From the IMG/VR virus record IMGVR_UViG_3300006925_000007, positions 1 to 64,000 of that record: a stretch of 64,000 nucleotides of DNA; one strand, given 5' to 3'. This stretch comes from a virus. Every line of letters starts with the position of its first letter. Within the stretch, counting starts at the first letter, position 1. The notes below the pieces were generated by a model, which saw only the letters and a list, made by a program, of their open reading frames with translations, did no database searches and was not told the origin of the DNA. This document shows, one piece after another, positions 31,974 through 40,741 of the stretch. A program made the position numbers and the translations under genes.

Positions 31974-32530
31974 TTCTTCCTCACAATTTTGTATGCAGAA
32001 TGAGATTCTATGTGTTTTTTAGTAGAGTTCCCAATTGTTGGTATCTTATACTGATCCATATATGCACTACTTAGCAATGGGTTAAACTCTAACCAAATTT
32101 CACCATTTATTTTTACAAGGTCTAAAAGTTTCTCGACTAAGTTTGAATATTGTCTGTCTGTAGAAATTGGTCCACCTGACTCGCTGTGCATTGCATTTGC
32201 ATTTGCAATTATATAATCGTATTGTTCATCTTTTTTAAGTATATCAAAACTAGTGTCTAATCCTGTATATTCCCAAAATATTGGGGTTACATATGGCGAG
32301 AGCCCACAATCTATCACTTCATTTTGAGATGAATTTGTGGTAATAACTGTATTGCCTTGTTTTGTTAGATGATGACTTAAATGTCCAGATCCTGCTCCAA
32401 TTTCAAGTATAAAACTATGACTTTTTATGCCTATACATTGTATTATTTCGTTAGATTCAATTTCACGCTCTTTATAGTCTACATGCCAGTCCCATACGCC
32501 TATATTGATTTGTCCTAATTTTTTGGTCAT
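31970..32530 (-). CDS. Class I SAM-dependent methyltransferase
   Basis: 186 residues. Motif I ILEIGAGSGHLSHHL (41-55) with the GxGxG core at 45-49 and an acidic post-I region; motif IV-like DYIIANANAMHS near 114-125 lacks the usual NPPY or DPPY of base methyltransferases. It is coupled by ATGA both to gp4 upstream and to the QueC-like gene downstream. The target is unknown; a small molecule, protein or sugar is as likely as nucleic acid. Confidence 0.75.
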   Translation of the reverse strand: MTKKLGQINIGVWDWHVDYKEREIESNEIIQCIGIKSHSFILEIGAGSGHLSHHLTKQGNTVITTNSSQNEVIDCGLSPYVTPIFWEYTGLDTSFDILKKDEQYDYIIANANAMHSESGGPISTDRQYSNLVEKLLDLVKINGEIWLEFNPLLSSAYMDQYKIPTIGNSTKKHIESHSAYKIVRKK

Positions 32531-32973
32531 TTCTTTCTCTTCTTAGAACGAGTAGGTTTATTAAAAATTTGATGTTCGGTTATTACTCTAAAACCCATTC
32601 CTTGTTGTCTGCACCATGCTTTTGCTGATTCCCATTTAGCATGATTAACTACTGCTTGTGCTTTATCTATCTGTGTTTTGGCTTCGCCTAATGTTTGCTT
32701 TGCTGGTTTAATCTCTACCATTTCTGCATGGTTGCCGCCTTGTTTATCTTTATAAACCAAAAGCAAATCTGGAACATATGTTGATGCTTTACCTGTTAAT
32801 GGATTTCTGTATGGAATTCTATGTGTTTCACTGCCCCAACCTAAAACGGCTGGGTGGTTATCACACATACGAAATACTGCTAATTCCCATCCACTTCTGT
32901 AGCGTGGTGCTTTTTTACCTAAGTATTTACCTGGGTTAGAAATCTCATATATGCCACTCATATAGTTAGGCAT
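32527..32973 (-). CDS. gp4: Head completion protein gp4 (nuclease fold)
   Basis: 148 residues (T4 gp4 150). Core RYRSGWELAVFRMCDNHPAV corresponds to YRSSWE...MD of T4 gp4. The PD-(D/E)XK-type elements are E30, P68-D69 (YVPDLLLVY) and E87-I-K89 (VEIKP). In T4 gp4 joins the filled head before tail attachment and may trim DNA ends. Basic C-tail (RSKKRKK). Well supported. Confidence 0.88.
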   Translation of the reverse strand: MPNYMSGIYEISNPGKYLGKKAPRYRSGWELAVFRMCDNHPAVLGWGSETHRIPYRNPLTGKASTYVPDLLLVYKDKQGGNHAEMVEIKPAKQTLGEAKTQIDKAQAVVNHAKWESAKAWCRQQGMGFRVITEHQIFNKPTRSKKRKK

Positions 32974-32976
32974 AAG

Positions 32977-33552
32977 TTACTGTCCTGAGTTTGAAGATTT
33001 TATTTCGAAGCCTTCGTATACAAAAGTTAATCTGTATTGAACTAACTGGCTGTCTGAATAATCTAGAGTATCTGCTGATATATCTGTAATAAACGGATTG
33101 TAAACAGTTATAGTGTTTATATCTGTTTTACTACCTTGTCTGATGATATTTAATGTTGTAATGTAGTTACGACTTGCTTGTAATTTAAAACCTTTAGGAC
33201 CTGCAAGATGAAATACTTCATCTTGGTCATTCATTGGTCCTTCATAGTAATAGTTTGAATATTCTTTGAGGAAAGATTCAAGTGTTGCCGGGTCTCTTGT
33301 GTCATATGCAACAACAGTAATAGGAGTGTAATCATAAGTAGTTTGAACAACTTTTTTACGATTATAGGCATTCATTGTCATTGCAGACGAAGACCAGCCC
33401 GGCATTGTAATACTTGCTATCTTATCAAGCGGAACATCTCCATCTAGTGTAGTAAGACTGGCAGTAAAATTGAACTTACTTCTTGGTACACCTTTAACAA
33501 TCGAGGCCTTTTGACCTTGATTGTATTTGTCATACGCATAGTTCGTTCTCAT
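32977..33552 (-). CDS. Tail tube-fold paralogue (gp19/gp54-like)
   Basis: 191 residues. The strand pattern FNFTASLTTLDGDVP ... ITMPGWSSSAMTMNAYNRKKV ... YDYTPITVVAYDTRDPATLE ... LVQYRLTFVYEGFEI parallels that of the neighbouring tube protein (RFRVSFTGL ... IGRPSITHEEVIVDSYNSKTY ... WEPVSLVMRDDMNS ... MVQVTATIRYD). It is therefore a second tube-fold protein, perhaps a tube initiator or terminator like T4 gp54 or gp3. Exact role is not resolved. Ribosome binding site AAGGGA. Confidence 0.7.
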   Translation of the reverse strand: MRTNYAYDKYNQGQKASIVKGVPRSKFNFTASLTTLDGDVPLDKIASITMPGWSSSAMTMNAYNRKKVVQTTYDYTPITVVAYDTRDPATLESFLKEYSNYYYEGPMNDQDEVFHLAGPKGFKLQASRNYITTLNIIRQGSKTDINTITVYNPFITDISADTLDYSDSQLVQYRLTFVYEGFEIKSSNSGQ

Positions 33553-33599
33553 TTACTGTCCCTTCTTCACTAGAGCTAAATTAACTTAGCTCGGGTTTC

Positions 33600-34226
33600 T
33601 TAAGTAGTGGCTTTGCCTAGGGTATCAGTTTCTACGTTTGTGTCTGCCATGAGTGTATTAGAGGCGTTATCATAACGTATTGTTGCAGTAACCTGCACCA
33701 TATCAGATGTTCCATAGTTTAGATCACCATATTGAACATTTGACAAGTAGCACCCTACTAATTCCCATGAATCTATTACCGTTGGTTTAGCTTGTCCATC
33801 TAGAGTTTCAATTAACATTGTAAATTTGTATGGATTTCCGCCGCCTGCATCGGTTCCGGTTCCTGCTGCACTTGCCGTTGCCTTTATTGCTTGGCCACCT
33901 TGTGTGCTATGATCTAATTGTTCTCTAAGTTGGTTACCAATTTTTTTAATAACGTTAGAATTCATATCGTCACGCATTACCAATGATACTGGTTCCCATG
34001 TGTGCTTACCTGCAAGGTATGTTTTTGAGTTATAAGAATCTACTATAACTTCTTCATGTGTTATTGATGGGCGTCCTATACTGATAACGTTTTGCGTTAC
34101 TTCAGTGATGTTTGCAGCGTTGCCGCCTAAACCAGTAAACGATACACGAAACCTATATTGCAACTTAGGCATTAAAGTTGCATTAGCATTTTCTACCGGG
34201 ACTCCAAATTGTGTTGTTACAGCCAT
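33600..34226 (-). CDS. gp19: Tail tube protein gp19
   Basis: 208 residues (T4 gp19 163). Beta-barrel tube fold pattern with KLQYRFRVSFTGLGG, SIGRPSITHEEVIVDSYN, GKHTWEPVSLVMRDDMN and the closing strand DMVQVTATIRYDN. A Gly/Ala-rich insert (about 120-140, TASAAGTGTDAGGGNPYKF) is not in T4 gp19. It polymerises into the inner tail tube. It follows sheath gp18 as in T4. Late promoter and AAGGAG site upstream, with a leader hairpin. Confidence 0.9.
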   Translation of the reverse strand: MAVTTQFGVPVENANATLMPKLQYRFRVSFTGLGGNAANITEVTQNVISIGRPSITHEEVIVDSYNSKTYLAGKHTWEPVSLVMRDDMNSNVIKKIGNQLREQLDHSTQGGQAIKATASAAGTGTDAGGGNPYKFTMLIETLDGQAKPTVIDSWELVGCYLSNVQYGDLNYGTSDMVQVTATIRYDNASNTLMADTNVETDTLGKATT

Positions 34227-34251
34227 ATTGTTTTCTCCTTGTAAACTGTAT

Positions 34252-34277
34252 AAGTTTTTCTTCTACTAGAAAAACTT
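34252..34277 (-). promoter_or_regulatory. mRNA leader hairpin before gp19
   Basis: 10-bp perfect stem AAGTTTTTCT / AGAAAAACTT with a 6-nt loop between the late promoter and the ribosome binding site. Possibly mRNA stabilising. Confidence 0.65.
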
Positions 34278-34296
34278 AACGTTTTTCTATATATTG

Positions 34297-34303
34297 TATT
34301 TAT
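34297..34303 (-). promoter_or_regulatory. Late promoter box for gp19
   Basis: ATAAATA on the minus strand in TGATAAATACAATATATAG, 70 nt upstream of the ATG. Confidence 0.7.
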
Positions 34304-34311
34304 CAGATTAG

Positions 34312-34350
34312 ACAAAAAAAATAAAGGCTACTTTTAAAAAGTAGCCCTTA
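34312..34350 (-). terminator. Rho-independent terminator after gp18
   Basis: About 12-bp stem AAGGCTACTTTT / AAAGTAGCC(C)TT with a tiny loop, then a T-rich run on the minus strand. It isolates the sheath transcript from the tube transcript. Confidence 0.85.
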
Positions 34351-34380
34351 TTCGTATCTTATTGTATGATATACAAAATA

Positions 34381-36738
34381 TTAGCTTAATTCGCCAGTAT
34401 TTACAATTCTAATTGGAATGTAAATAAACTCTGCTGACTTTGAAGGCTCAATTGCCACGTCAATCCAAAATTCGTTTGCATCAATTCTTGCTGGTGTGTT
34501 GTTTGATTCATCACATACTACTGCAAAGTCAAAAACACCTCTTGTTTCTAATATACCACTCATAAATCCATCAAATGTTGATTTAGCATTTCTGCGAGTC
34601 GCTTCATCGTTTGGTTCAAACAAGTAAGGTCTTGCAATAACTGAGAATCTTTCACGTAAGTATGCTGTTAAACGAGCAACATTAACACGATCTAATGCAC
34701 TAGCTGATGGGTGTAAAGTCTTTTGACCCCACACTACAACACCTTCTGCAGGAAATCTTGCAATTGGGTTCAGTCTAGCATTATACATTGTGTCTCTGTT
34801 TCCTTGTGTAAGTGAAACTGATGTAAATTCATTTTCAGAAGTTAAATATCCAACACTTGCTGCATTTTGAACTTGACCACGTGTTAAGCCTGCTGGTGCA
34901 AACCATTGGAAGCTCACGTTATCACTGTATGCATATGTGTATAATGCCATGTGTGATGCTGGAGCAACAACGTTGTCGCCAGTTGCTGGGTTAGTTGTTA
35001 ATGCATGTGGATAATAAACTGCACTATAAGTATTTTTAGTAGCTAATCCTGATTCACCGTTTGAGCTTACGCCTACTCCGTTAACCCAGTTAACTGCTTC
35101 TGTTGGAGTTACACGGAATGGAGCATCAATAATAACAAACGCTGTTTCATTGCGATTGCTGTTTAATGTTACCATTTCGTCAGTCATTTCTGGATATCCA
35201 GGTGCTGCAATTAAACTAAATGCTACTGTTTCTTGTTGTAATTCTGAACCTGATGCACTTGCTTGCATTGCCGCTACCACTACTGCTCTTTGGGCATGTC
35301 TACCAAATGAACCTGAACCATCAACTTGGTTAGAAGCATGGTTACGCCATTTCCAAGATGTTGTTAGTGATGAATTATACTTTCTAACTGTTCCGCCTGA
35401 ACGACACATGTTAATACCAGTTGTTCCAACTGGGTGTAACAATGGGTCTGGAGAACCTGCTAATAGAGTTGCTTCAAAGGCAGCTGCTGTTGTATCGTTG
35501 GCAGTAATATCACCAAACACAACACCTGCTGATGTTGTTTGGTCTGCGTTATCTTTCTTAACCCATGCAGCACCGTTTGAACGGTAAATTGCTGGATAGC
35601 CTGCTTCATCAGTGTCAACCCAATAGTCACCTAAGGCGCCTACTGCTGGCTCGCCTGTTGCGTATGAAACGTTAGTTACACGTTGCCATTTTTGTGTTCC
35701 ACTATCGCTTGCAACTTCATAAATTGCTAATTCGTTAATGTCACCATCATGCCAAACTGTTCCATCAACTGGCGTTCCGCCTGGTTGTGTGTTTTGTCCA
35801 ACTACTACTATATCAGCCCAAGCTGAGCCTGTGTATACTTGAACAGCAAGTTTATCTGTTTGGTGGTCTAACCATATATCACCTGCGGCTAATGTTCTGT
35901 CTTTAGCGCCTGTTCCGTTTTGCATTACATCAGCTGTTCCGTTTGGTGCTGAGTCTTGTGCATATGTTACTGCTTTTGCCACAAAAGAACCTGCTGCTGT
36001 TGTGTATTGTGAAACATTTAAGTTAACACCGCTACCTGGTGTAGTAGTTTTAACCCATAAGTCGCCTGCACTTGGTGAACTTGGTTCGCTGTAGTGTGGT
36101 GCAAAGTCATCAACTGCTGCTGTTGCCCATGCGCCACTGGCTTCTTTCCAATATTTAATTTCAGTATCAGCTGCACCTACGGCTACTTCTACTAAGTATC
36201 CACCTGTTACAACTGTTGAAGTTGGATTGCCTTGACCGTCTGTAATTTCTACTGTTGGTGTAACCGCTTCCCAACCTGCTGTTGTTGAGTATTTAAACAG
36301 CCCCCAGTTAGATGTGCTTGGGTTAAGCCAGTATGTGTTGTTTGCTGCAGGACCTGTTGGTGCTGAGCTTTGTGGACGTAATGATGTTAAATCAACATCT
36401 GCTCTAACAATATAAGCTGCCGAGCTTTGTCCTAAAAATGAATATGCGGCTAATAGTCCGTATTCGTTAGTTTCATCACCTTGTGCGACAGAGGCGCCTA
36501 CTTTATGGAAATCAACATTACCGAAGTTTTGTGTTAATTCACGTTGTGATGTTACTAATACAGGTTTGCCTGCTTTTGATTTAACAGTTTGTGCTGCTAT
36601 ATCTGTTGTGCCAGTTGGGTCAACCTTGTCTTGGCCTGTCGCAATGAATAACATTGGAACTGTGCCTGTGCCAGTTGGACCGTAAACTGATTCGTCTGTG
36701 ATTGTTACCTGAACTCCAGGTGAAACAAGATTTGCCAT
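34381..36738 (-). CDS. gp18: Tail sheath protein gp18 with internal GDxW repeats
   Basis: 785 residues (T4 gp18 659). N-terminus MANLVSPGVQVTITDES is the sheath opening. The C-terminal third (LNPIARFPAEGVVVWGQKTL, RVNVARLTAYLRERFSVIARPYLFEPND) is the conserved sheath domain. Residues about 133-395 are an insert of five degenerate repeats, each with GDxW(v/l)D...aiY...gxW (at 133, 225, 286, 326, 370). Such modules would decorate the tail surface. Start ATG with AAGGAG. High certainty for the sheath call. Confidence 0.95.
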   Translation of the reverse strand: MANLVSPGVQVTITDESVYGPTGTGTVPMLFIATGQDKVDPTGTTDIAAQTVKSKAGKPVLVTSQRELTQNFGNVDFHKVGASVAQGDETNEYGLLAAYSFLGQSSAAYIVRADVDLTSLRPQSSAPTGPAANNTYWLNPSTSNWGLFKYSTTAGWEAVTPTVEITDGQGNPTSTVVTGGYLVEVAVGAADTEIKYWKEASGAWATAAVDDFAPHYSEPSSPSAGDLWVKTTTPGSGVNLNVSQYTTAAGSFVAKAVTYAQDSAPNGTADVMQNGTGAKDRTLAAGDIWLDHQTDKLAVQVYTGSAWADIVVVGQNTQPGGTPVDGTVWHDGDINELAIYEVASDSGTQKWQRVTNVSYATGEPAVGALGDYWVDTDEAGYPAIYRSNGAAWVKKDNADQTTSAGVVFGDITANDTTAAAFEATLLAGSPDPLLHPVGTTGINMCRSGGTVRKYNSSLTTSWKWRNHASNQVDGSGSFGRHAQRAVVVAAMQASASGSELQQETVAFSLIAAPGYPEMTDEMVTLNSNRNETAFVIIDAPFRVTPTEAVNWVNGVGVSSNGESGLATKNTYSAVYYPHALTTNPATGDNVVAPASHMALYTYAYSDNVSFQWFAPAGLTRGQVQNAASVGYLTSENEFTSVSLTQGNRDTMYNARLNPIARFPAEGVVVWGQKTLHPSASALDRVNVARLTAYLRERFSVIARPYLFEPNDEATRRNAKSTFDGFMSGILETRGVFDFAVVCDESNNTPARIDANEFWIDVAIEPSKSAEFIYIPIRIVNTGELS

Positions 36739-36781
36739 AATTTAGCTCCTTTATTAAAAACGTAGAATCGTTGTCTACTTG

Positions 36782-36788
36782 TATTTAT
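36782..36788 (-). promoter_or_regulatory. Late promoter box for gp18
   Basis: ATAAATA on the minus strand in CCATAAATACAAG, 43 nt upstream of the ATG. Confidence 0.7.
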
Positions 36789-36833
36789 GGTAGGTGCTGT
36801 AAAAAGGGGTGGTTACAGAGTTAAGTATATACT

Positions 36834-37451
36834 TTATAGCAGGTATTTTAGCGTTTGTTGACGTAAATCTTCCAATGTGCCGATATTGTTAATCTGTTTA
36901 TCAAATGTCCAACCTGCCCAACTCCATTCACTTGGATGAACGCTTGGGTATTGTGTTTCCATTATATGTGGTGCGTGTTCTATATTTGCCTTACAAGCTG
37001 ATCCCCACCATTCTGGTTCACCGTCTCGCCAAACAACTGCGGTAGTTCCACCGAAACGTTTTATTACGTTTAGTTCATTAAAGAATCTACAATCGCTTAT
37101 AACAACATTCTTTTCGGCCATTGCAATTTGACGTTCACATGCTGCAACCCATATATCTGGATGAAAATGTCTACGCATAACATCTGTGCCTACTTGCTGT
37201 AGTGCTAGTCTGGGTGTGAAGTTAGGAATACTTAAACGCTCTGCCCACCATTCATCAACAGTTTCTCTCCAAACTCTGCTTTCTGGTGTATTGCCTTCTA
37301 GTAGTATTCTATCCCATTGAAATATATTAGCACATGCATCTTTTAATACACCTGCAAAACTAATACGCTGAAACCCTTCTTCGATTAAGAATCCGGCCGC
37401 TGTATCTTTGCCGTGTCCAATAAGTCCACATATACCAATTACTTTTTTCAA
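36834..37451 (-). CDS. gp1: Deoxynucleoside monophosphate kinase (gp1 type)
   Basis: 205 residues. P-loop G9-L-I-G-H-G-K-D-T17 in ICGLIGHGKDTAAGFL; LQQVGTDVMRRHFHPDIWV corresponds to the LQTLGTD..R.....W segment of T4 gp1-type kinases; VVISDCRFFNE is the Walker B/lid region. It phosphorylates dNMPs for phage DNA synthesis. The start is TTG at 37451, 6 nt after AGGAG; no in-frame ATG fits. It has its own early promoter although it lies among late genes. Confidence 0.85.
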   Translation of the reverse strand: MKKVIGICGLIGHGKDTAAGFLIEEGFQRISFAGVLKDACANIFQWDRILLEGNTPESRVWRETVDEWWAERLSIPNFTPRLALQQVGTDVMRRHFHPDIWVAACERQIAMAEKNVVISDCRFFNELNVIKRFGGTTAVVWRDGEPEWWGSACKANIEHAPHIMETQYPSVHPSEWSWAGWTFDKQINNIGTLEDLRQQTLKYLL

Positions 37452-37475
37452 TGAAATCTCCTATAACTTTTATAT

Positions 37476-37504
37476 ATTATAGTAGAATATTAATGATTTG
37501 TCAA
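37476..37504 (-). promoter_or_regulatory. Consensus sigma70 promoter of the dNMP kinase gene
   Basis: TTGACA (37499-37504), 17-bp spacer, perfect TATAAT (37476-37481); 24-nt leader with AGGAG. Confidence 0.88.
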
Positions 37505-37507
37505 GTA

Positions 37508-38245
37508 TTATCCGATAACAAAACCTAAGCCGCTTTGTCCATCATTATATAATGTTAGCTCAGTTTCTAATTTGTCCATCTCTGCCATTGCATCAGTTCT
37601 AAGTTGATCTGCGTTCATTGTAGTTCCGCCTTGTGGTCCTGCAATCTGTGTAAATTTACCACGTGCTTCTGCTATCATAAGTTTTGCATGACACAACGAG
37701 TAATCTTTAAGCCAAGGACCAGCATATTGATCTGATATTAGTCCTTCATCTGTTCTATAGTTGTAACACCAAAGAACAGCATTATCGTTTGCTTTAAGTT
37801 TACGATGTATAATAAGTTTTTTATCTTGTGGGCGCCAAGTAAACATAAGCTCTGCTCCAAATAAGCGACCCATTGTTTCTCTGCTTTGTTGTAAGAAGTC
37901 AAATGTAGATAAACTACCTTTACGTGATGATCCTAGTAAGTATGTTTGCATGTATGCTGATTGAAATGGCTCAAAGTCATTACCTGAACCTGCACTTACA
38001 CCTGTTGTTCGTCTATAAATGTCACGCACTTCAATAACTTCATTTGGTAATGTGTATTCGCTTTGGTCTTCTAAAAGTTCTAATACAATAAAACTTTCTT
38101 CAACTGCATTTTCACTTCGTTGTCTGTATTTCTCTAGGCTTTTTTTAATGGCTAGTTCGTAATGTTCTGGATCAAGTTCAACATCGACCATTCCTCCGCC
38201 TAAACGAAGTTCAATTTCTTTTTGTAATTCTGCTTTTTTGCTCAT
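37508..38245 (-). CDS. gp13: Neck protein gp13-like
   Basis: 245 residues. The opening KKAELQKEIELRLGGGMVDV and the ELDPEHYELAIKKSLEKYRQ helix, then the strand SEYTLPNEVIEVRDIYR, match the gp13 neck family of T4-like marine phages. Helices DYSLCHAKLMIAEARGKFTQ close the fold. gp13 forms the ring joining head and tail with gp14. Ribosome binding site AGGAGAA. T4 gp13 is longer (309), so this is a compact version. Confidence 0.8.
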   Translation of the reverse strand: MSKKAELQKEIELRLGGGMVDVELDPEHYELAIKKSLEKYRQRSENAVEESFIVLELLEDQSEYTLPNEVIEVRDIYRRTTGVSAGSGNDFEPFQSAYMQTYLLGSSRKGSLSTFDFLQQSRETMGRLFGAELMFTWRPQDKKLIIHRKLKANDNAVLWCYNYRTDEGLISDQYAGPWLKDYSLCHAKLMIAEARGKFTQIAGPQGGTTMNADQLRTDAMAEMDKLETELTLYNDGQSGLGFVIG

Positions 38246-38281
38246 GAATACATTCTCCTGGAAGTTCTTTTCCTTACTATG

Positions 38282-38288
38282 TATTTAT
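38282..38288 (-). promoter_or_regulatory. Late promoter box for gp13
   Basis: ATAAATA on the minus strand in AGATAAATACATAG, just past the stop of the gene at 38290 and 36 nt upstream of the ATG. Confidence 0.7.
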
Positions 38289-38289
38289 C

Positions 38290-38901
38290 TTATTCACTAA
38301 ATAGATTTGTTGCAATTTTTACCATTTCTTCTGCATATTTTTTATCTACAGCATTGGTTGTTTTTAGTTTAGCAATATCTGGTATTTCCCTTGCTGATAA
38401 ATCTTCTAGAAATTCATAATTATCTTCATAAGGGTTTAAATATGTTATATCTAATTGATCCATGCTTACATGTGTTAATTCATCTACTACATTTCCTAAA
38501 AATGGATCTCTAATATCAAAGAACTTATACTTTTCAGTTTCAAATATAAAGAATTTTCTAAAAACAAAATCATCTTTTACAAAAGCACTTAGGTGTGGGA
38601 ACCTTCTAGTAATTTTTGAACTTTTATCTCCAAACAATGTGCCAGAAAATACATATATAATTTTCCATACGCCTATTTTTGTAAGTTCTTGCACTGCTAC
38701 GTCAAAATCAAGTCTATCTTCAAACATTATAATATTATTAAAACCGGCATGTTGAGCAGACTCAAGTGATACTAGCCCTAGCTTCTGATCTAAATCCATA
38801 TCAAGCGAATGAGTTTCTGTATTTTTACAATCTATAATTACACCAAACTTATCATCTTCACTTATGTTAAAAACTTCATAAGGATTAATATAAGTGAACA
38901 T
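38290..38901 (-). CDS. Hypothetical protein
   Basis: 203 residues, Phe/Tyr/Asp-rich, with alpha/beta alternation (GVIIDCKNTETHSL, NNIIMFEDRLDFDVAVQELT, VWKIIYVFSGTLFGD). There is no catalytic motif I can name. It overlaps the stop of the basic 434-residue gene upstream in a TAATG junction, so it is coupled to it and shares its promoter. Function unknown. Confidence 0.65.
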   Translation of the reverse strand: MFTYINPYEVFNISEDDKFGVIIDCKNTETHSLDMDLDQKLGLVSLESAQHAGFNNIIMFEDRLDFDVAVQELTKIGVWKIIYVFSGTLFGDKSSKITRRFPHLSAFVKDDFVFRKFFIFETEKYKFFDIRDPFLGNVVDELTHVSMDQLDITYLNPYEDNYEFLEDLSAREIPDIAKLKTTNAVDKKYAEEMVKIATNLFSE

Positions 38902-40205
38902 TAAAACACTGCCAATATTACTGTTTCGTTATTGAAGCGACCGTTAAGTTTTGTTTCTGTTGTTTTTAGTGTTTGAAACAACTTCTCTGTCTTAGACTTT
39001 GTAGTTTTTTTAATCATTGGTAAAAACTCATCTGTTTTACGAACTGTGCGTTGCACACTTTTTTCTTCGTTATAACCTTGAAGTGTTGTTCCTTTAACAC
39101 TTAGTCCTGATCCATCTCTACCTAGTTTCAATGGATCAACATTACTTGCATAATATAATCCAATTTTGCGATTTTTACAATTAAACACTAATGCAATATT
39201 GGCTCCAATAATCTTTTCAGGTGGAACACTTGCAATACCATAATTACTATCACTTAGTTTGTAATTAAGTTTTTTAACAAGTTGATCTGCTGACTTGAAT
39301 TTAGCCTTACGTGGCTTGCGTTGTGCTTTACTTTCTACAGAAATAATATCACATGCATCTACAATACGCTGATACATTTCTAATAGAGTTTTTGCTTGCT
39401 TGGCTGATAAATGATCGTATCCTTCTTTAAGTTGAGTATACATATCTTTCTCATGTTCGCTCATCTTCTTTAGTTTAGCACTAGTAGGAAAGTTAACCAA
39501 ATCATAAATTTCATCACGCTCGCCTTGATACCATGTTTTAATTAATCTTGCATGTCCGGCTTTACAATTTTCTCTCCGTAATATTTTTACTGGCTCAAAC
39601 TCCTTTAGTAATTGTGCATCATATTCAGATAGATACGTATCTACAAAATTTTCAATATCATTTGCCATTACAATACATGCTTCACGCATACGTTCTTGTA
39701 TGGTAGGTTGATATGTGTTTGCTTTTTCTTTTACAATTTCTTTCTTTGCAGCAAGGATTGGCTTACCTGCCTCTATTGCAGTATTAATTTGCTTTCGTAA
39801 AAACTCTGTTGCTGGTTTAAGATTGCCCATTGTTCCAGCCAATGATTCCCAATACTTATCTTCTTTTTCATTATAATCTGGCATACCTGCTGATAGTAAC
39901 TTGGCTGTAATTCCTGCTGTTACACTTAGCGAATGTCCTGGTGCGGCCTTAACTGCTTTTATATCTTCTTTAGAGAACTCTTCTCCTTGTTGTTTCATCC
40001 ATTCTTCAACTGCCGGATAAAGATCTACTGGCTTGTAGTTGTGATAATACCATTCACGGGCATGTTGAGCTTTGCGATGAAATTGTTCACCTGTAAGTTC
40101 TTCCCAACCTTCCCAAGTTGGAGCTTCAAGTTTTGCACCTCGCTTAATGTGTGGTGCTCTACGTGGCGCCTTTTTCTTTCGGGGCTTTAAGTTTGTCTTT
40201 GCCAT
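38901..40205 (-). CDS. Hypothetical basic protein
   Basis: 434 residues with a very basic N-terminus (LKPRKKKAPRRAPHIKRGAK) suggesting nucleic acid binding. A long helical region (about 40-300) contains HEKDMYTQLKEGYDHLSAK; a C-terminal beta part (IALVFNCKNRKIGLYYASN, LSVKGTTLQGYNEEKSVQR) follows. It is expressed from a sigma70-type promoter, so is early or middle. The family is not recognised. Confidence 0.7.
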   Translation of the reverse strand: MAKTNLKPRKKKAPRRAPHIKRGAKLEAPTWEGWEELTGEQFHRKAQHAREWYYHNYKPVDLYPAVEEWMKQQGEEFSKEDIKAVKAAPGHSLSVTAGITAKLLSAGMPDYNEKEDKYWESLAGTMGNLKPATEFLRKQINTAIEAGKPILAAKKEIVKEKANTYQPTIQERMREACIVMANDIENFVDTYLSEYDAQLLKEFEPVKILRRENCKAGHARLIKTWYQGERDEIYDLVNFPTSAKLKKMSEHEKDMYTQLKEGYDHLSAKQAKTLLEMYQRIVDACDIISVESKAQRKPRKAKFKSADQLVKKLNYKLSDSNYGIASVPPEKIIGANIALVFNCKNRKIGLYYASNVDPLKLGRDGSGLSVKGTTLQGYNEEKSVQRTVRKTDEFLPMIKKTTKSKTEKLFQTLKTTETKLNGRFNNETVILAVF

Positions 40206-40240
40206 GTAGCTTCTCCTATAATGATGAAATTCTTAAAAGT

Positions 40241-40269
40241 ATAATATTACAGTTTATTGGTTTTGTCAA
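40241..40269 (-). promoter_or_regulatory. Sigma70-type promoter of 40205-38290
   Basis: TTGACA (40264-40269), 17-bp spacer, TATTAT (40241-40246), no spacer palindrome; 35-nt leader with AGGAG. Confidence 0.8.
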
Positions 40270-40278
40270 CCATTGCGG

Positions 40279-40710
40279 TTAACTACCGGTAACAAGTGCA
40301 AGCGATCCATCGTCTTGCATTTCAAAATCTTCAATGTAAATGTGCCAATCACCAACAGCTGCTTTAGCCTGTTGAAAACAACTTTCAGCGGCACGCCAAA
40401 GTTCGCCAACGGTACCATTTACAGCCATTGAGCTGAACTCAATCCAAGTAACTTCACTTTCTAGTGTATCTCCCATTGATTCAATACACTTGTATGTAAC
40501 TTTGCGTGGCTTGTTAGTAAAGATCTCAAAGTCCAACGGCATTGCAGTATCGCTCATTGACCAAACAGTTTGGTAACCTTGCTGTTCTTTAAGATCATTC
40601 CAATGTTCAATCTCAAGTGTCATATCATCCACGTCTTCAAATTTCACTCCTTCAAAGTGTAATATCATATCATCTACTGTATCGTCAAATTTTCCTAGTG
40701 CTTTAGACAT
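40279..40710 (-). CDS. Hypothetical early protein
   Basis: 143 residues, acidic. Predicted strands (KPRKVTYKCIESMGDTLESE, HIYIEDFEMQDDGSLALVTG) flank a helical Ala/Trp-rich part (GELWRAAESCFQQAKAAVGDW). It follows a promoter with the AAGATATCTT palindrome. Ribosome binding site AAGGAAG. The family is not recognised. Confidence 0.65.
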   Translation of the reverse strand: MSKALGKFDDTVDDMILHFEGVKFEDVDDMTLEIEHWNDLKEQQGYQTVWSMSDTAMPLDFEIFTNKPRKVTYKCIESMGDTLESEVTWIEFSSMAVNGTVGELWRAAESCFQQAKAAVGDWHIYIEDFEMQDDGSLALVTGS

Positions 40711-40741
40711 TTTTCTTCCTTTTTACTTAATTTACTTATAC

